A stretch of DNA of 64,000 nucleotides from Caulobacter vibrioides OR37 (GTDB taxonomy: Bacteria; Pseudomonadota; Alphaproteobacteria; Caulobacterales; Caulobacteraceae): positions 17,835-81,834 of the forward strand of contig NZ_APMP01000019.1 of NCBI RefSeq assembly GCF_000372645.1. The letters run 5' to 3'. This document shows, piece after piece, positions 8,713 through 16,505 of the stretch. The notes beneath the pieces were generated by a model that was not told where the DNA came from, made no database searches, and was given only the letters and a program-made list of their open reading frames with translations. Within the stretch, counting starts at the first letter, position 1; each line of letters starts with the position of its first letter. The translations under genes were made by a program, and so were the position numbers.

Positions 8713-9392
8713 GCTCCCGCCAGGATCGTGAACACGACCTCCCGGCGCCCGCGATAGCCCAGCGACTCGTAGAGCCCGATCGCCGTCTTGTTGTCGGCGT
8801 AGCTATGTAGGAACGCCTTTTCGCCGCGCGCCAGGATCTTGGCGGTCACCTCGCGCAGCAGCCGGGCCGCGTAGCCCTTGCCGCGATGGTCGGGATGCAC
8901 GCAGACGCCGCTGGCCTCGGTGTAGCCGTCGGGCCGCATTCGCTCGCCGGCCATAGCCGCCAATTGGCCATCGACCCGGACGCCGATGAAGTCGCCCAGC
9001 TGGTGGGTGCGCGCGAAGAACGGGCCAGGTTTGGTCAGGGTCGCCAGGGCTAGCATCTCGGCGGCGTCGGCGTCGCCCAGCGACAGCATGTCGAAGGCGA
9101 CGTCCCAGCCCGGGGCCACGCGCTCGGCGACCATCTGCAGGCAGACGGCGCTGGACACGACCTCGGTTCCGGGAACCGGCGGCGGCGCGCTGGGCTCGAT
9201 CAGGCCCACCGTCCCGCGCGCCCGCGTCAACGCCCCCAGGTCGGCCAGGCTCTCGGGGCTCTCGTCCGCGGTCCCGGCGAAGAGGCCGAAGTCCGGATCC
9301 ATCCTCAGGGCGCCGCCATGGTGAACCGCCAAATGGCTCTGCCGGCCGGTCAGGGCGGAATAGGCGGGGCGGTCGAGGACGTGGGCGCTCAT
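8706..9392 (-). CDS. GNAT family N-acetyltransferase
   Basis: A 228-residue acyl-CoA transferase. The C-terminal half holds the GNAT fold: VCVHPDHRGKGYAARLLREV is motif A with the R-G-K-G-Y pyrophosphate loop, and FLHSYADNKTAIGLYESLGY is motif B. The N-terminal half (LTGRQSHLAVHHGGALRMDP) resembles FR47-like members. A TTG at 9413 would extend the protein by seven residues, but the ATG at 9392 sits just downstream of the tetR stop and looks better. It lies 8 nt after the TetR gene on the same strand, so the two are co-transcribed. The acceptor substrate is unknown. Confidence 0.85.
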   Translation of the reverse strand: MSAHVLDRPAYSALTGRQSHLAVHHGGALRMDPDFGLFAGTADESPESLADLGALTRARGTVGLIEPSAPPPVPGTEVVSSAVCLQMVAERVAPGWDVAFDMLSLGDADAAEMLALATLTKPGPFFARTHQLGDFIGVRVDGQLAAMAGERMRPDGYTEASGVCVHPDHRGKGYAARLLREVTAKILARGEKAFLHSYADNKTAIGLYESLGYRGRREVVFTILAGAQ

Positions 9393-9400
9393 GCCGCCAT

Positions 9401-10015
9401 TCAAGCGGGGCAATAGGCCGCGATCAACGCCTTGATCGCCCCCACCACCGCCAAGGCCGGTTTGTCGTCGCCGTCGAACATCTGGCTGGAGGTGAAGACG
9501 CCTTCGATCAGCAGCATCATGGCGTCGCCGAGGGCCTTGGGGTCCGAAGCGCCCATCTCGGTCGCCTTGGCGCGCAGGCGCTCGCGAAGCTCGTGCTTAT
9601 GCGCCTGGGCGACCTGGCGGCCAGCGTGCTGGCGGTCGGGATATTCCACGACGGCGTTGGAGAGGTTGCAGCCGCGATAGTCGTCGCCGCGCGAACGTCG
9701 GGCCAGGACCTCGAAATAGGCGATCATCTGCGCCTTGGGATCGTTCGGATGCAGGGCCTCGGCCGCCTCGAACCGCGCCCAGAAGCCGGTCTCCACCTCG
9801 CGCAGCACGGCGGCGACCAGATCGTCCTTGGACTTGTAGCTGCGATACAGGCTGGGCTTGGTGACGCCGGCGCGGGTGACGATCTCGTCCACGCCCACGG
9901 CCCGAATGCCCTCTCGGTAGAACAGCTCGCGCGCCGTGTCGAAGATGCGTTCGGCGGCGCGTGGAGCGGGTCCGTAAGGGCCTTTGAGAATTTCTTCTGG
10001 CGTTCTGTCGGTCAT
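9401..10015 (-). CDS. TetR family transcriptional regulator
   Basis: A 204-residue regulator. The N-terminal helix-turn-helix is intact: AERIFDTARELFYREGIRAVGVDEIVTRAGVTKPSLYRSYKSKDDLVAAVL. The C-terminal ligand and dimer region (RSRGDDYRGCNLSNAVVEY, then a helix ending in MLLIEGVFTSSQMF) resembles the TetR_C_33 type. It is divergent from the MFS gene, with 87 bp between that contain two palindromes, so the likely role is repression of the transporter and of itself. The ligand is unknown. Confidence 0.88.
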   Translation of the reverse strand: MTDRTPEEILKGPYGPAPRAAERIFDTARELFYREGIRAVGVDEIVTRAGVTKPSLYRSYKSKDDLVAAVLREVETGFWARFEAAEALHPNDPKAQMIAYFEVLARRSRGDDYRGCNLSNAVVEYPDRQHAGRQVAQAHKHELRERLRAKATEMGASDPKALGDAMMLLIEGVFTSSQMFDGDDKPALAVVGAIKALIAAYCPA

Positions 10016-10030
10016 GTCGCTTGACGATGT

Positions 10031-10078
10031 TACTTACCGGTACGTATGTAGCTGAACAACCCCGTACCGATCGGTTAC
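10031..10078. promoter_or_regulatory. Two palindromes, candidate TetR operators
   Basis: TACTTACCGGTACGTA at 10031-10046 is symmetric except for one position pair. GTACCGATCGGTTAC at 10064-10078 holds the perfect ACCGATCGGT. Both share the half-site TACCG and lie between the divergent tetR and MFS starts, as expected for an autoregulated efflux or uptake switch. Confidence 0.6.
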
Positions 10079-10102
10079 ATTCCGAAGAGATCGAGAGACG
10101 AC

Positions 10103-11380
10103 ATGCCCGCCGCAAGCCGCCGCCCCTTCGGACAGAATTACGCCTTTGTCGTCGCCGGCGCCATTTTCCTCGCGCTGCTGGCGGCCGCCGGCCTGCGCGC
10201 CGCGCCCGGCGTGCTGATCCTGCCGCTGGAGAAGGCCTTCCACTGGGATCGCGCCTCGATCTCGACGGCGGCGGGCGTCGGCATCTTTCTCTATGGACTG
10301 ACCGGTCCGTTCGCGGCGGCGCTGATGCAATCGTTCGGCGTGCGGCGGACCGTGACCCTGGCCCTGCTGCTGATGTCCGTGTCGACGGGGCTGTCGGCCT
10401 TCATGACGGCCTCCTGGCAGTATGTCGCCACCTGGGGCGTCCTGGCCGGGCTGGGCAGCGGCGCGGTGGCCATGGTGCTGGGCGCGACCGTGGTGAACCG
10501 CTGGTTCGTCGCCCAGCGCGGCCTGATGCTAGGTCTGCTGACCGCCTCGACGGCCACCGGCTCGCTGATCTTCCTCCCTGGCATGGCCTTCATCGCCGAG
10601 CACGGCGGCTGGAAGCCGGTCGTGATCACTGTCGCGCTCGGCTGCCTGATCCTGGCGCCGGTCATGTGGCTGTTGATCCCCGAGCGTCCGGCCGATGTCG
10701 GCCTCCAGCCCTACGGCGCGCCCGAAGACTATGTCCCGCCAGCGCCGATCCACGCGGGAAGCGCCCTGACCTATGCGTTCGGCGCCCTGGGACGCGCCGC
10801 CAGGACCCGAACCTTCTGGCTGCTGTTCCTGGGCTTCTTCATCTGCGGCCTGACCACCAACGGCCTGGTCGGCGTGCACATGATCGCATTCTGCGGCGAC
10901 CGAGGCCTGCCCGAGACCCGCGCCGCCGGCCTGCTGGCGCTGATGGGCCTGTTCGACCTGTTCGGCACCACCGCGTCTGGCTGGCTGACCGACCGCTACG
11001 ACAGCCGAAAGCTGCTCTTCATATATTACGTTCTGCGCGGCCTCTCGCTGATCTACCTGCCCTTTTCGGACTTCTCGATCGTCAGCCTGTCGGCCTTCGC
11101 GGTGTTCTACGGCCTGGACTGGATCGCCACCGTGCCGCCCACCGTGCGCCTGGCCACCGAGGCCTTCGGCGAGCGCGACGGTCCGATCGTGTTCGGCTGG
11201 ATCGGCGCGGGCCACCAGCTGGGCGCGGCGACGGCGGCCATCGGCGCGGGGATCCTCCGCGCCAGCCAAGGCCAGTATGTGGAGGCCTTCATCATCGCGG
11301 GCTCGGCGGGCCTGGTCGCCGGCGTCGCTTCGCTGATGATCCGCCGCAGGGCCGCCGCGGCGGTGGCCGTCCCAGCCTAG
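10103..11380 (+). CDS. MFS transporter (monocarboxylate/OFA-like)
   Basis: A 425-residue twelve-helix major facilitator protein. The first six-helix block runs from FVVAGAIFLALLAAAGLRAAPG through GPFAAALMQSFGVRRTVTLA. A charged central loop (RPADVGLQPYGAPEDYVPP) and a second block with GWLTDRYDSRKLL follow. The pattern resembles the monocarboxylate/oxalate-formate antiporter group. It is divergent from a TetR gene, so its expression is probably induced by its substrate or a toxic ligand. The TAG stop at 11378-11380 is the left CTAG end of a repeat element. Direction and substrate of transport are unknown. Confidence 0.87.
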   Translation: MPAASRRPFGQNYAFVVAGAIFLALLAAAGLRAAPGVLILPLEKAFHWDRASISTAAGVGIFLYGLTGPFAAALMQSFGVRRTVTLALLLMSVSTGLSAFMTASWQYVATWGVLAGLGSGAVAMVLGATVVNRWFVAQRGLMLGLLTASTATGSLIFLPGMAFIAEHGGWKPVVITVALGCLILAPVMWLLIPERPADVGLQPYGAPEDYVPPAPIHAGSALTYAFGALGRAARTRTFWLLFLGFFICGLTTNGLVGVHMIAFCGDRGLPETRAAGLLALMGLFDLFGTTASGWLTDRYDSRKLLFIYYVLRGLSLIYLPFSDFSIVSLSAFAVFYGLDWIATVPPTVRLATEAFGERDGPIVFGWIGAGHQLGAATAAIGAGILRASQGQYVEAFIIAGSAGLVAGVASLMIRRRAAAAVAVPA

Positions 11381-11492
11381 AGCGTGATAGCCGAAAGTGT
11401 GAGCGGTTTCGGCGGTTATCACGCTCTAAATATTTGATTTAGAGCGCGTTCGAGCGGTTTAACCGCTCACACTTAAACCTAACGCGCTCTAG
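11377..11492. repeat. Double-hairpin repeat element, copy A
   Basis: This 116-bp element is bounded by CTAG at both ends. The first hairpin has arms AGAGCGTGATA and TATCACGCTCT extended by GCCGAAA and TTTCGGC. A linker TAAATATTTGATTTA follows. The second hairpin has arms AGAGCGCGTT and AACGCGCTCT with an inner GAGCGGTT/AACCGCTC stem. The left CTAG supplies the stop codon of the MFS gene. Copies B, C and D occur elsewhere in the window. Confidence 0.9.
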
Positions 11493-11503
11493 TTGACGGC
11501 GAA

Positions 11504-11542
11504 ACGGCGGCGGCGCGGACCTAAGCCCGCCTCCGCCGCCGT
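11504..11542 (-). terminator. Strong GC hairpin downstream of the DUF3126 gene
   Basis: Arms ACGGCGGCGG (11504-11513) and CCGCCGCCGT (11533-11542) pair perfectly across a 19-nt loop. The hairpin lies 30 nt past the DUF3126 stop. On the minus strand it is followed by TTTCGCC, a weak T tract, so it may terminate or stabilise that transcript. Confidence 0.5.
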
Positions 11543-11571
11543 CTCTGTTTCAAGCCAGAAAGGCTGAAGGC

Positions 11572-11778
11572 CTACTCCAGGTCTTCGCCCAGGATGGCCA
11601 TCTCGAACATGAACGAGCCGTCCTCGTCTTCGTCCTGGAAGACGACGCCGATGAATTCGCCGGCGACTTCGACCTCGGCCGAGTCCTTCTGCTTGGGGCG
11701 CGGCTTCACCTGGATGTGCGGGTTGCCGAAGGTGCGCTTCAGGTGCTTTTCGATCTTGGCGATGGTCGTGGCGTCCAC
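11572..11778 (-). CDS. DUF3126 family protein
   Basis: A 68-residue acidic cytoplasmic protein, starting MDATTIAKIEKHLKRTFGNP and ending DGSFMFEMAILGEDLE. It matches the small DUF3126 family, which is conserved in alphaproteobacteria and of unknown function. The ATG at 11778 has an upstream GAGGACTTCCC leader. It is flanked by the LysR gene upstream and a repeat element downstream and appears monocistronic. Confidence 0.85.
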   Translation of the reverse strand: MDATTIAKIEKHLKRTFGNPHIQVKPRPKQKDSAEVEVAGEFIGVVFQDEDEDGSFMFEMAILGEDLE

Positions 11779-11829
11779 GGGAAGTCCTCGTGCTTGGCTG
11801 GAGCGCCCGGGGCGCTGATCGACGCGAAA

Positions 11830-12759
11830 CTAGCGCCCGCCGCGAGAGTCGCAAGCCGCTTGCGGTGGAAGAGGTGTGGACGCGCCCTCGGCCAGCAGCC
11901 AATCGCGGAACGCCAGGGCCCGCGGGCTGCCCCCCTCGATCGGCGTCAGGGCCACGATGCGGGACCGGCCGGGAATGAATCCCAGCGGCGCGACCAGGCG
12001 GCCGCTGGCCAGATCGCGCTGTACGAAGGCCCATGGCCCGATGGCCACGCCCAGACCGGCCGCGGCGGCCTCCAGCATGTAGAAATAGTGGTCGAACTCC
12101 TGCTCGCTGGCGGGCGCGGGCAGATCCTCGACCGCTAGGCCGAGCGCCCAGTCCGACCAGCTCTCCACGAAAGTCCGGGTCAGCAGGCGCGGCAGGGCGA
12201 GGACCTCGGCCAGGTCCATGCCGGCGCGCGCCCGTTCCGGCGCCATGACCGGCCCGTGGAAATGGTCCATGAACGGCGTGACCTCGGAATCGTCGGAACG
12301 ATCATCACCGATCGGGCGCATCCGGATGGCTAGGTCCACGCCGTCGGCCTTGAAGTCGAAGGGCCCGTTCGACTCGGCCACCCGCACCGGGATCTCGGGA
12401 TGGGTCGCCTGAAATCCCGGCAGGCGCGGGATCAGCCACTTCATCGCGAAGGTCGGCAGACACGACACGACCAGCGGGCGCGGACCGTCCGGGGCGCGGC
12501 GCGGCGAGGCGGCGGCGATCTGGTCGAAGGCGGGGGTGAGCGCCTGGGCCAGCTTCAGTCCCGCCTCGGTCATCCGCAAGCGCGAGCGCGGCCCTTCGGT
12601 CAGGGCCACGCCCAGGTGGTCTTCCAGCTGGCGGATCTGGCGGCTGACCGCGCCGTGGGTCACGCACAGCTCTTCGGCGGCCAGGGTCATGCGACCGTGC
12701 CGACCGAACGCCTCGAAGGCGCGCAGGGCGTTGAGCGGCGGCAGCTGTCGGCGGGCCAT
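11830..12759 (-). CDS. LysR family transcriptional regulator (GcvA-like)
   Basis: A 309-residue LysR regulator. The N-terminal winged helix-turn-helix is LPPLNALRAFEAFGRHGRMTLAAEELCVTHGAVSRQIRQLEDHLG. A type-2 periplasmic-binding-like effector domain follows (RPLVVSCLPTFAMKWLIPRL, NGPFDFKADGVDLAIRM), typical of the GcvA/beta-lactamase-activator branch. A GTG at 12774 could add five residues, but GTGAGG there works as the ribosome site for the ATG at 12759. It is divergent from a 55-residue frame, the only candidate neighbouring target. The effector is unknown. Confidence 0.87.
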   Translation of the reverse strand: MARRQLPPLNALRAFEAFGRHGRMTLAAEELCVTHGAVSRQIRQLEDHLGVALTEGPRSRLRMTEAGLKLAQALTPAFDQIAAASPRRAPDGPRPLVVSCLPTFAMKWLIPRLPGFQATHPEIPVRVAESNGPFDFKADGVDLAIRMRPIGDDRSDDSEVTPFMDHFHGPVMAPERARAGMDLAEVLALPRLLTRTFVESWSDWALGLAVEDLPAPASEQEFDHYFYMLEAAAAGLGVAIGPWAFVQRDLASGRLVAPLGFIPGRSRIVALTPIEGGSPRALAFRDWLLAEGASTPLPPQAACDSRGGR

Positions 12760-12832
12760 GTGAAGAAACCTCACAGAGACCTGTCCGATAAGTCGTTATT
12801 CGAAGCGGCGCAACAAAGGGATAGTCGCGTCC

Positions 12833-13000
12833 ATGCCCGCGCCAGCCCCCAGACGCATCACCCTTCCCCAGGTCCTGACCCTGATGGCGATCTGGACCGC
12901 CGTGATCTACGGCCTGACCAACGCCAAGCCACGCGCCGAACGGGAACGCATTTCGTTGAAAAGCAGGCCCGCCGCCGTCGCCTGCGCCAAGCAAGGCTGA
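12833..13000 (+). CDS. Small possible membrane protein or gene remnant, 55 aa
   Basis: ATG at 12833, TGA at 12998-13000. Residues 10-28 are hydrophobic (ITLPQVLTLMAIWTAVIYGL) and the tail is basic. Codons in the first two thirds show the G/C third-position bias of real genes. No family is recognised. It sits divergently from the LysR gene, where a LysR target is usually found. It may be a genuine small protein or the front end of a decayed transporter-like gene. Confidence 0.4.
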   Translation: MPAPAPRRITLPQVLTLMAIWTAVIYGLTNAKPRAERERISLKSRPAAVACAKQG

Positions 13001-13043
13001 TCGAGCGGAACAAGATTGTGGAGAACCGACCCCAGATAAGGGT

Positions 13044-13076
13044 CGGGCCCCAGCGGCGTCTCGCGACTGGGGCCCG
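13044..13076. terminator. Perfect 10-bp stem hairpin
   Basis: CGGGCCCCAG (13044-13053) pairs with CTGGGGCCCG (13067-13076). The surrounding bases form further G/C stems (GACCC/GGGTC before, GTCCGCCC/GGGCGGAC after). The cluster lies between the 55-residue frame and the convergent glutamine cyclotransferase gene and could serve as a two-way terminator. Confidence 0.5.
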
Positions 13077-13151
13077 TGTCCGCCCACTAGGTCGGGGGGG
13101 CGTAGGGGGGCGGACCCTGCATTAACGTCACGGCTCGAAGGCGGTTCCGCG

Positions 13152-13958
13152 CTACTGGGAAGGCGTGAGCTTTATCTCGAAGATTTTCGGCCATAGCTTG
13201 CCGGTGACGAAAAGGCGGTCGCCCTTCGCGTCGTAGGCGATGCCGTTCAGCACGTCGTCGCCGTTGCCGCTGGCCCCCGCCGCCTTGGCCAGGCCCGCCA
13301 GTTCGATCCAGCCGGTGACCTGGCCCGTCGTCGGATTGATCCGGGCGATGCGCGTGGTCTGCCAGACATTGGCCAGCAGTTCGCCCTTCACATATTCCAG
13401 CTCGTTGAGATTGCGCACCGGCACGCCGTGGTCGGTCACCTCGATCCGGCCGGTCTCCTTCAGGGTGTCGGGATCCAGGAAACGGATGAACGAGGTGCCG
13501 TCGCTCATATACAACCGCTTGTCGTCGCGGGTCAGGGCCCAGCCCTCGCCCGAATAGCTGAACTCGCCGATCTTCTCGAAGGTGTCGATGTCGTAGATGA
13601 AGCCGACCTCGTCGGTCCAGGTGAGCTCGTAGAGCCGCTTGCCCCAGTCGACGATGCCCTCGCCGAAATAGCGGCTGTCGACGATGCGTTCGGCCTCTGA
13701 GAAGCCCGTCTCCAGATTGACCTTGCGGATCAGCGACCGACCCTTGAGGCCCGTGCTCTCGTACAGAAAGCCGTCGCGATAGAAGAGGCCCTCGGTGAAG
13801 GCCGTCGTGTCGTGGGGATAGGCCTTGACCAGCGTGTAGCCGCCGACCGGCGCGGACGCGGCCTGGGCGCAGCCGGTCAGGCCCGCCGGCGCGACCAAAC
13901 CCAGGCCAAGAACGACGGCCGCCAGCAGGCCGCCCAAGCTGCGCCGAAGAAGGGTCAC
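13152..13958 (-). CDS. Glutaminyl-peptide cyclotransferase (glutamine cyclotransferase family), lipoprotein-like
   Basis: A 268-residue exported protein of the plant-type glutamine cyclotransferase family, which converts N-terminal Gln to pyroglutamate using a five-bladed beta-propeller. Family motifs are HDTTAFTEGLFYRDGFLYESTG, YFGEGIVDWGKRLYELTW, and NLNELEYVKGELLANVWQT, and the C-terminal GNGDDVLNGIAYD. The N-terminus is a signal sequence whose LTGC would fit a lipobox, suggesting periplasmic membrane anchoring. It starts immediately after the cysE stop with no gap, so it is translationally coupled to cysE. Confidence 0.88.
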   Translation of the reverse strand: MTLLRRSLGGLLAAVVLGLGLVAPAGLTGCAQAASAPVGGYTLVKAYPHDTTAFTEGLFYRDGFLYESTGLKGRSLIRKVNLETGFSEAERIVDSRYFGEGIVDWGKRLYELTWTDEVGFIYDIDTFEKIGEFSYSGEGWALTRDDKRLYMSDGTSFIRFLDPDTLKETGRIEVTDHGVPVRNLNELEYVKGELLANVWQTTRIARINPTTGQVTGWIELAGLAKAAGASGNGDDVLNGIAYDAKGDRLFVTGKLWPKIFEIKLTPSQ

Positions 13959-14798
13959 TCAGATCTCGTAATTGTCGTGCGCATAGACGGTCTCGGCCAG
14001 GGTATGATCCATGGTCTTGGCCGGCTCCTCGCAGGTTGGGCAGTTCACAAGGCGAGCCGGCACGCCGGCCGCCGTGCAGTGCGCCGGCACGGGCCGCAGG
14101 ACCACCGAGCCGGACGCCACCTTGGCGTAGTCGCCGATGGTGATGTTGCCCAGCACCTTGGCCCCCGCGCCCAGGAGCACGCCATTGCCGATCTTGGGAT
14201 GGCGGTCGCCGCGCTCGGCGCCGGTGCCGCCCAGGGTCACGCCGTGCAGCATCGAGACGTCGTCGCCGACCACCGCCGTCTCGCCGATGACGATGCCGGT
14301 GCCGTGGTCGATGAAGACGCCCTTGCCGATCCGCGCGGCCGGATTGACGTCGACCTGGAAGATCTCGCTGGCGCGGCTCTGCAGGTAGAAGGCCAGGGTC
14401 TCACGGCCCTGGTTCCACAGCCAGTGCGATACGCGATGGGTCTGCAGGGCCAGGAAACCCTTGAAGAACAGGAACGGCTGGACATAGCCCTTGCAGGCCG
14501 GATCGCGCTCGAACACAGCCCGCAGGTCGGCCTCGGCGGCTTTCACCAGGGACGGGTCGCTGTCGAAGGCGTCGGCGGCGAACTCGCGCGCCGTCATCGC
14601 CCGCATCTCCTGATCGCCCAGCTTGCGCGCCAGCTGGAACGTCAGGGCGTCGGCCAGGTTGTCGTGGCTGAGGATCACCGCGTTGAGCAGCGAGGCCAGG
14701 GCCGGTTCGGCCTTGGCCGCGTGCTCGGCCTGATTGCGCAGGGCGACCCATACAGGGGTGTCGGTATCCGACGTCACCACTTCGAGGTGCTTGGCCAT
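13959..14798 (-). CDS. cysE: Serine O-acetyltransferase
   Basis: A 279-residue enzyme making O-acetylserine from L-serine and acetyl-CoA, the first committed step of cysteine synthesis. The helical N-terminal SATase domain is followed by the left-handed beta-helix. Catalytic and family motifs include FQVDVNPAARIGKGVFIDHG, GTGIVIGETAVVGDDVSMLH, and VTLGGTGAERGDRHPKIG. The C-terminal tail carries CPTCEE and ends DNYEI; a C-terminal Ile is a known feature for binding cysteine synthase. The next gene begins directly at its stop. The upstream NUDIX gene is separated by a hairpin at 14831-14853. Confidence 0.93.
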   Translation of the reverse strand: MAKHLEVVTSDTDTPVWVALRNQAEHAAKAEPALASLLNAVILSHDNLADALTFQLARKLGDQEMRAMTAREFAADAFDSDPSLVKAAEADLRAVFERDPACKGYVQPFLFFKGFLALQTHRVSHWLWNQGRETLAFYLQSRASEIFQVDVNPAARIGKGVFIDHGTGIVIGETAVVGDDVSMLHGVTLGGTGAERGDRHPKIGNGVLLGAGAKVLGNITIGDYAKVASGSVVLRPVPAHCTAAGVPARLVNCPTCEEPAKTMDHTLAETVYAHDNYEI

Positions 14799-14830
14799 CG
14801 GGCTCTCCCTTCCCAGCTGGCTTACTCATA

Positions 14831-14853
14831 GAGCATCTTCAATGAAGATGCTC
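14831..14853. terminator. Inverted repeat between NUDIX gene and cysE
   Basis: GAGCATCTTCA (14831-14841) and TGAAGATGCTC (14843-14853) form a perfect 11-bp inverted repeat around one base. It lies 5 nt past the NUDIX stop and 33 nt before the cysE start. It lacks a T tract, so it may be an intercistronic stem or a short repeat and not a classical terminator. Confidence 0.5.
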
Positions 14854-14857
14854 CTAC

Positions 14858-15475
14858 TCAGAGAATGAGAGCGGCCAGATCGGCCGGCAGTTCACCTCGG
14901 ACCGCCATATGGTGTGTCCGGAGCAAGAGCGCCACCGTAATTGCGTCTGGCATATGGCCGGCCACCGCCGCGTCCAGCGCTTCGCCGAACGGAACACGGG
15001 CCACGGCCAGGTCCTCGGTCTCGTCGGGCGCCGTCACGGTCGGCGAAAGATCCATAGCCAGGAAGCCATAGGCGACCTCGTCGGTGACCGAGTTGGAAAG
15101 CTCCATCCGCAGGATCTGGCGCCAGTCGGCCGCCTGGAGCCCCACCTCCTCGGCCAGTTCGCGCTTGGCGCCGTCCAGCGGGTCCTCGCCGCGCGGCGCG
15201 CCGCCTTCGGGGACTTCCCAGCTATAGTTGGCCAGCGAGAAGCGGTTCTGGCCGACCAAGGTCACCGTGCCGTCCTCGTGCAGTGGCAGGACGCCGGTCG
15301 CTTGGTTCTTGAACCCGATCTTGCCGTACAGCGCGGGTCGACCGGTCGGCGCGATGGCCTGATATTCCGTGAGCGTGATCCACGGATTGTCGTAGACGAC
15401 CTTGCTGGACGAGACGCCCCACGGCTTGCCGTGCGGCTTCAGCCAGGCGGGTTTGCGGTCGGGGTCGTCGGACAT
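14858..15475 (-). CDS. NUDIX hydrolase (ADP-ribose pyrophosphatase-like)
   Basis: A 205-residue hydrolase of nucleoside diphosphate derivatives. A perfect Nudix box is visible, G-x5-E-x7-REL-A-EE-V-GL (from GGAPRGED to REVGL-type end REL AEEVGL), and supplies the metal-binding glutamates. The preceding beta strands (NRFSLANYSWEVPEG) are typical of the ADP-ribose pyrophosphatase subgroup. The start MSDDPDRKP at 15475 is preferred; the frame stays open upstream but with poor codon use. It is divergent from the nitroreductase gene by 52 bp. Confidence 0.88.
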   Translation of the reverse strand: MSDDPDRKPAWLKPHGKPWGVSSSKVVYDNPWITLTEYQAIAPTGRPALYGKIGFKNQATGVLPLHEDGTVTLVGQNRFSLANYSWEVPEGGAPRGEDPLDGAKRELAEEVGLQAADWRQILRMELSNSVTDEVAYGFLAMDLSPTVTAPDETEDLAVARVPFGEALDAAVAGHMPDAITVALLLRTHHMAVRGELPADLAALIL

Positions 15476-15527
15476 CGGCGCCATCCCTTGTCGCGGCCGG
15501 GCCTCGGCCATAGGTGTGCGCCTTACA

Positions 15528-16163
15528 GTGTTTCGGAGAGATCGTCTTGGCCGGTTCCGTCCCCCCGCCCCCGAGTTCGGCGAGACCCTGCCGCTCGAGG
15601 CTTCGCCCGAGGTCGTGGCCTTCCTGGCCCGGCGCCGTTCGGCCAGCGCCATGAGCTTGGCCGCGCCCGGCCCCGATCCCGAACAGCTTTCCGAAATTCT
15701 GCGTCTGGCGGCTCGCGTGCCCGACCATGGCAAGCTGGCGCCCTGGCGGTTCGTGATCCTGCGCGGCGCGGCCAAGGACGCCTTCGCCGAGCGGATTACC
15801 GCCCTGGCCGACAGCCAGGCCAACCCGGCCAAGGCCAACGCCGCGCTGCGCAAGCTGACCCGTCCGCCGGTGTGCGTGGCGGTGATCTCGCGCTTCATCC
15901 CCGGCGACATTCCCGAATGGGAGCAGCGCCAGAGCGCCGCGGCCGTCTGTCACCAGATGCTGCTGGCCGCTTCCGCGCTAGGCTGGGGCGCCAACTGGAT
16001 CACCGACTGGTACAGCTACGATCCGCGCGCCACGGCCATTCTGGGCCTTGCGCCGGACGAGAAGGTGGCGGGCTTTGTCTATCTCGGCACGTCGACCGAA
16101 CAGCCGCAGGAGCGGGTGCGTCCCGACGTGGCGGCGATCACCACCGAATGGAGCCCCGCCTAG
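15528..16163 (+). CDS. Nitroreductase family protein (YdjA-like)
   Basis: A 211-residue flavin-dependent oxidoreductase. Motifs are FLARRRSASAM (FMN phosphate contact RRSxS), AARVPDHGKLAPWRFVIL, and SALGWGANWITDW with a glycine-rich segment near the FMN ring. These fit the small YdjA-like nitroreductases. No ATG sits in a suitable place; the GTG at 15528 after an AGGTG sequence is chosen, and an internal ATG at SLAAPG would remove conserved residues. It is followed after 38 nt by the small gene at 16202. The natural substrate is unknown. Confidence 0.82.
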   Translation: MFRRDRLGRFRPPAPEFGETLPLEASPEVVAFLARRRSASAMSLAAPGPDPEQLSEILRLAARVPDHGKLAPWRFVILRGAAKDAFAERITALADSQANPAKANAALRKLTRPPVCVAVISRFIPGDIPEWEQRQSAAAVCHQMLLAASALGWGANWITDWYSYDPRATAILGLAPDEKVAGFVYLGTSTEQPQERVRPDVAAITTEWSPA

Positions 16164-16201
16164 GCGTTCCGCGTTCAGACCCTTCGGAGAAGGAGGACGC
16201 G

Positions 16202-16489
16202 ATGACACGCAGGGACCCTTGGACCAGCCTGGCCTTCGACACATGGGCCCTGGGAATCGAGGCGTCGTCGGTGATCGGCTTGAGGATGCTCAAACTCGCC
16301 GCGGGCGGCGCCGAGGCCCAGTCCGAGGCTCAGCTGATGATCGGCGAGAAGGTGGCGGCGGGCATGGCCCTGCCCATGTTGGCGATGACCGGACAGTTGG
16401 GCGCGTCGCCCCCGGCAATCGCCAAGGGCGCTCTGAAGCATCTGCGGAGGAAGGTGCGAGCCAATCGCCGAAGGCTGACCCGGCTCTAG
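16202..16489 (+). CDS. Conserved small protein of unknown function, 95 aa
   Basis: The ATG at 16202 is preceded by a strong GGAGAAGGAGG ribosome site. The product is 95 residues with an alpha-helical pattern: DTWALGIEASSVIGLRMLKL, a Gly/Ala turn, a QSEAQLMIGEKVAAGMALP helix, and a very basic tail (HLRRKVRANRRRL). It has no signal peptide. The amphipathic helix pattern is somewhat phasin-like, but I would not assign it. It lies just downstream of the nitroreductase gene and converges on queF. Confidence 0.75.
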   Translation: MTRRDPWTSLAFDTWALGIEASSVIGLRMLKLAAGGAEAQSEAQLMIGEKVAAGMALPMLAMTGQLGASPPAIAKGALKHLRRKVRANRRRLTRL

Positions 16490-16505
16490 GATCTCCGCCC
16501 CCAGT

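Noticed and set aside
11489..12034. Minus-strand frame overlapping DUF3126 and LysR genes
   Set aside because: It overlaps two better-supported genes in another frame and has no recognisable product.
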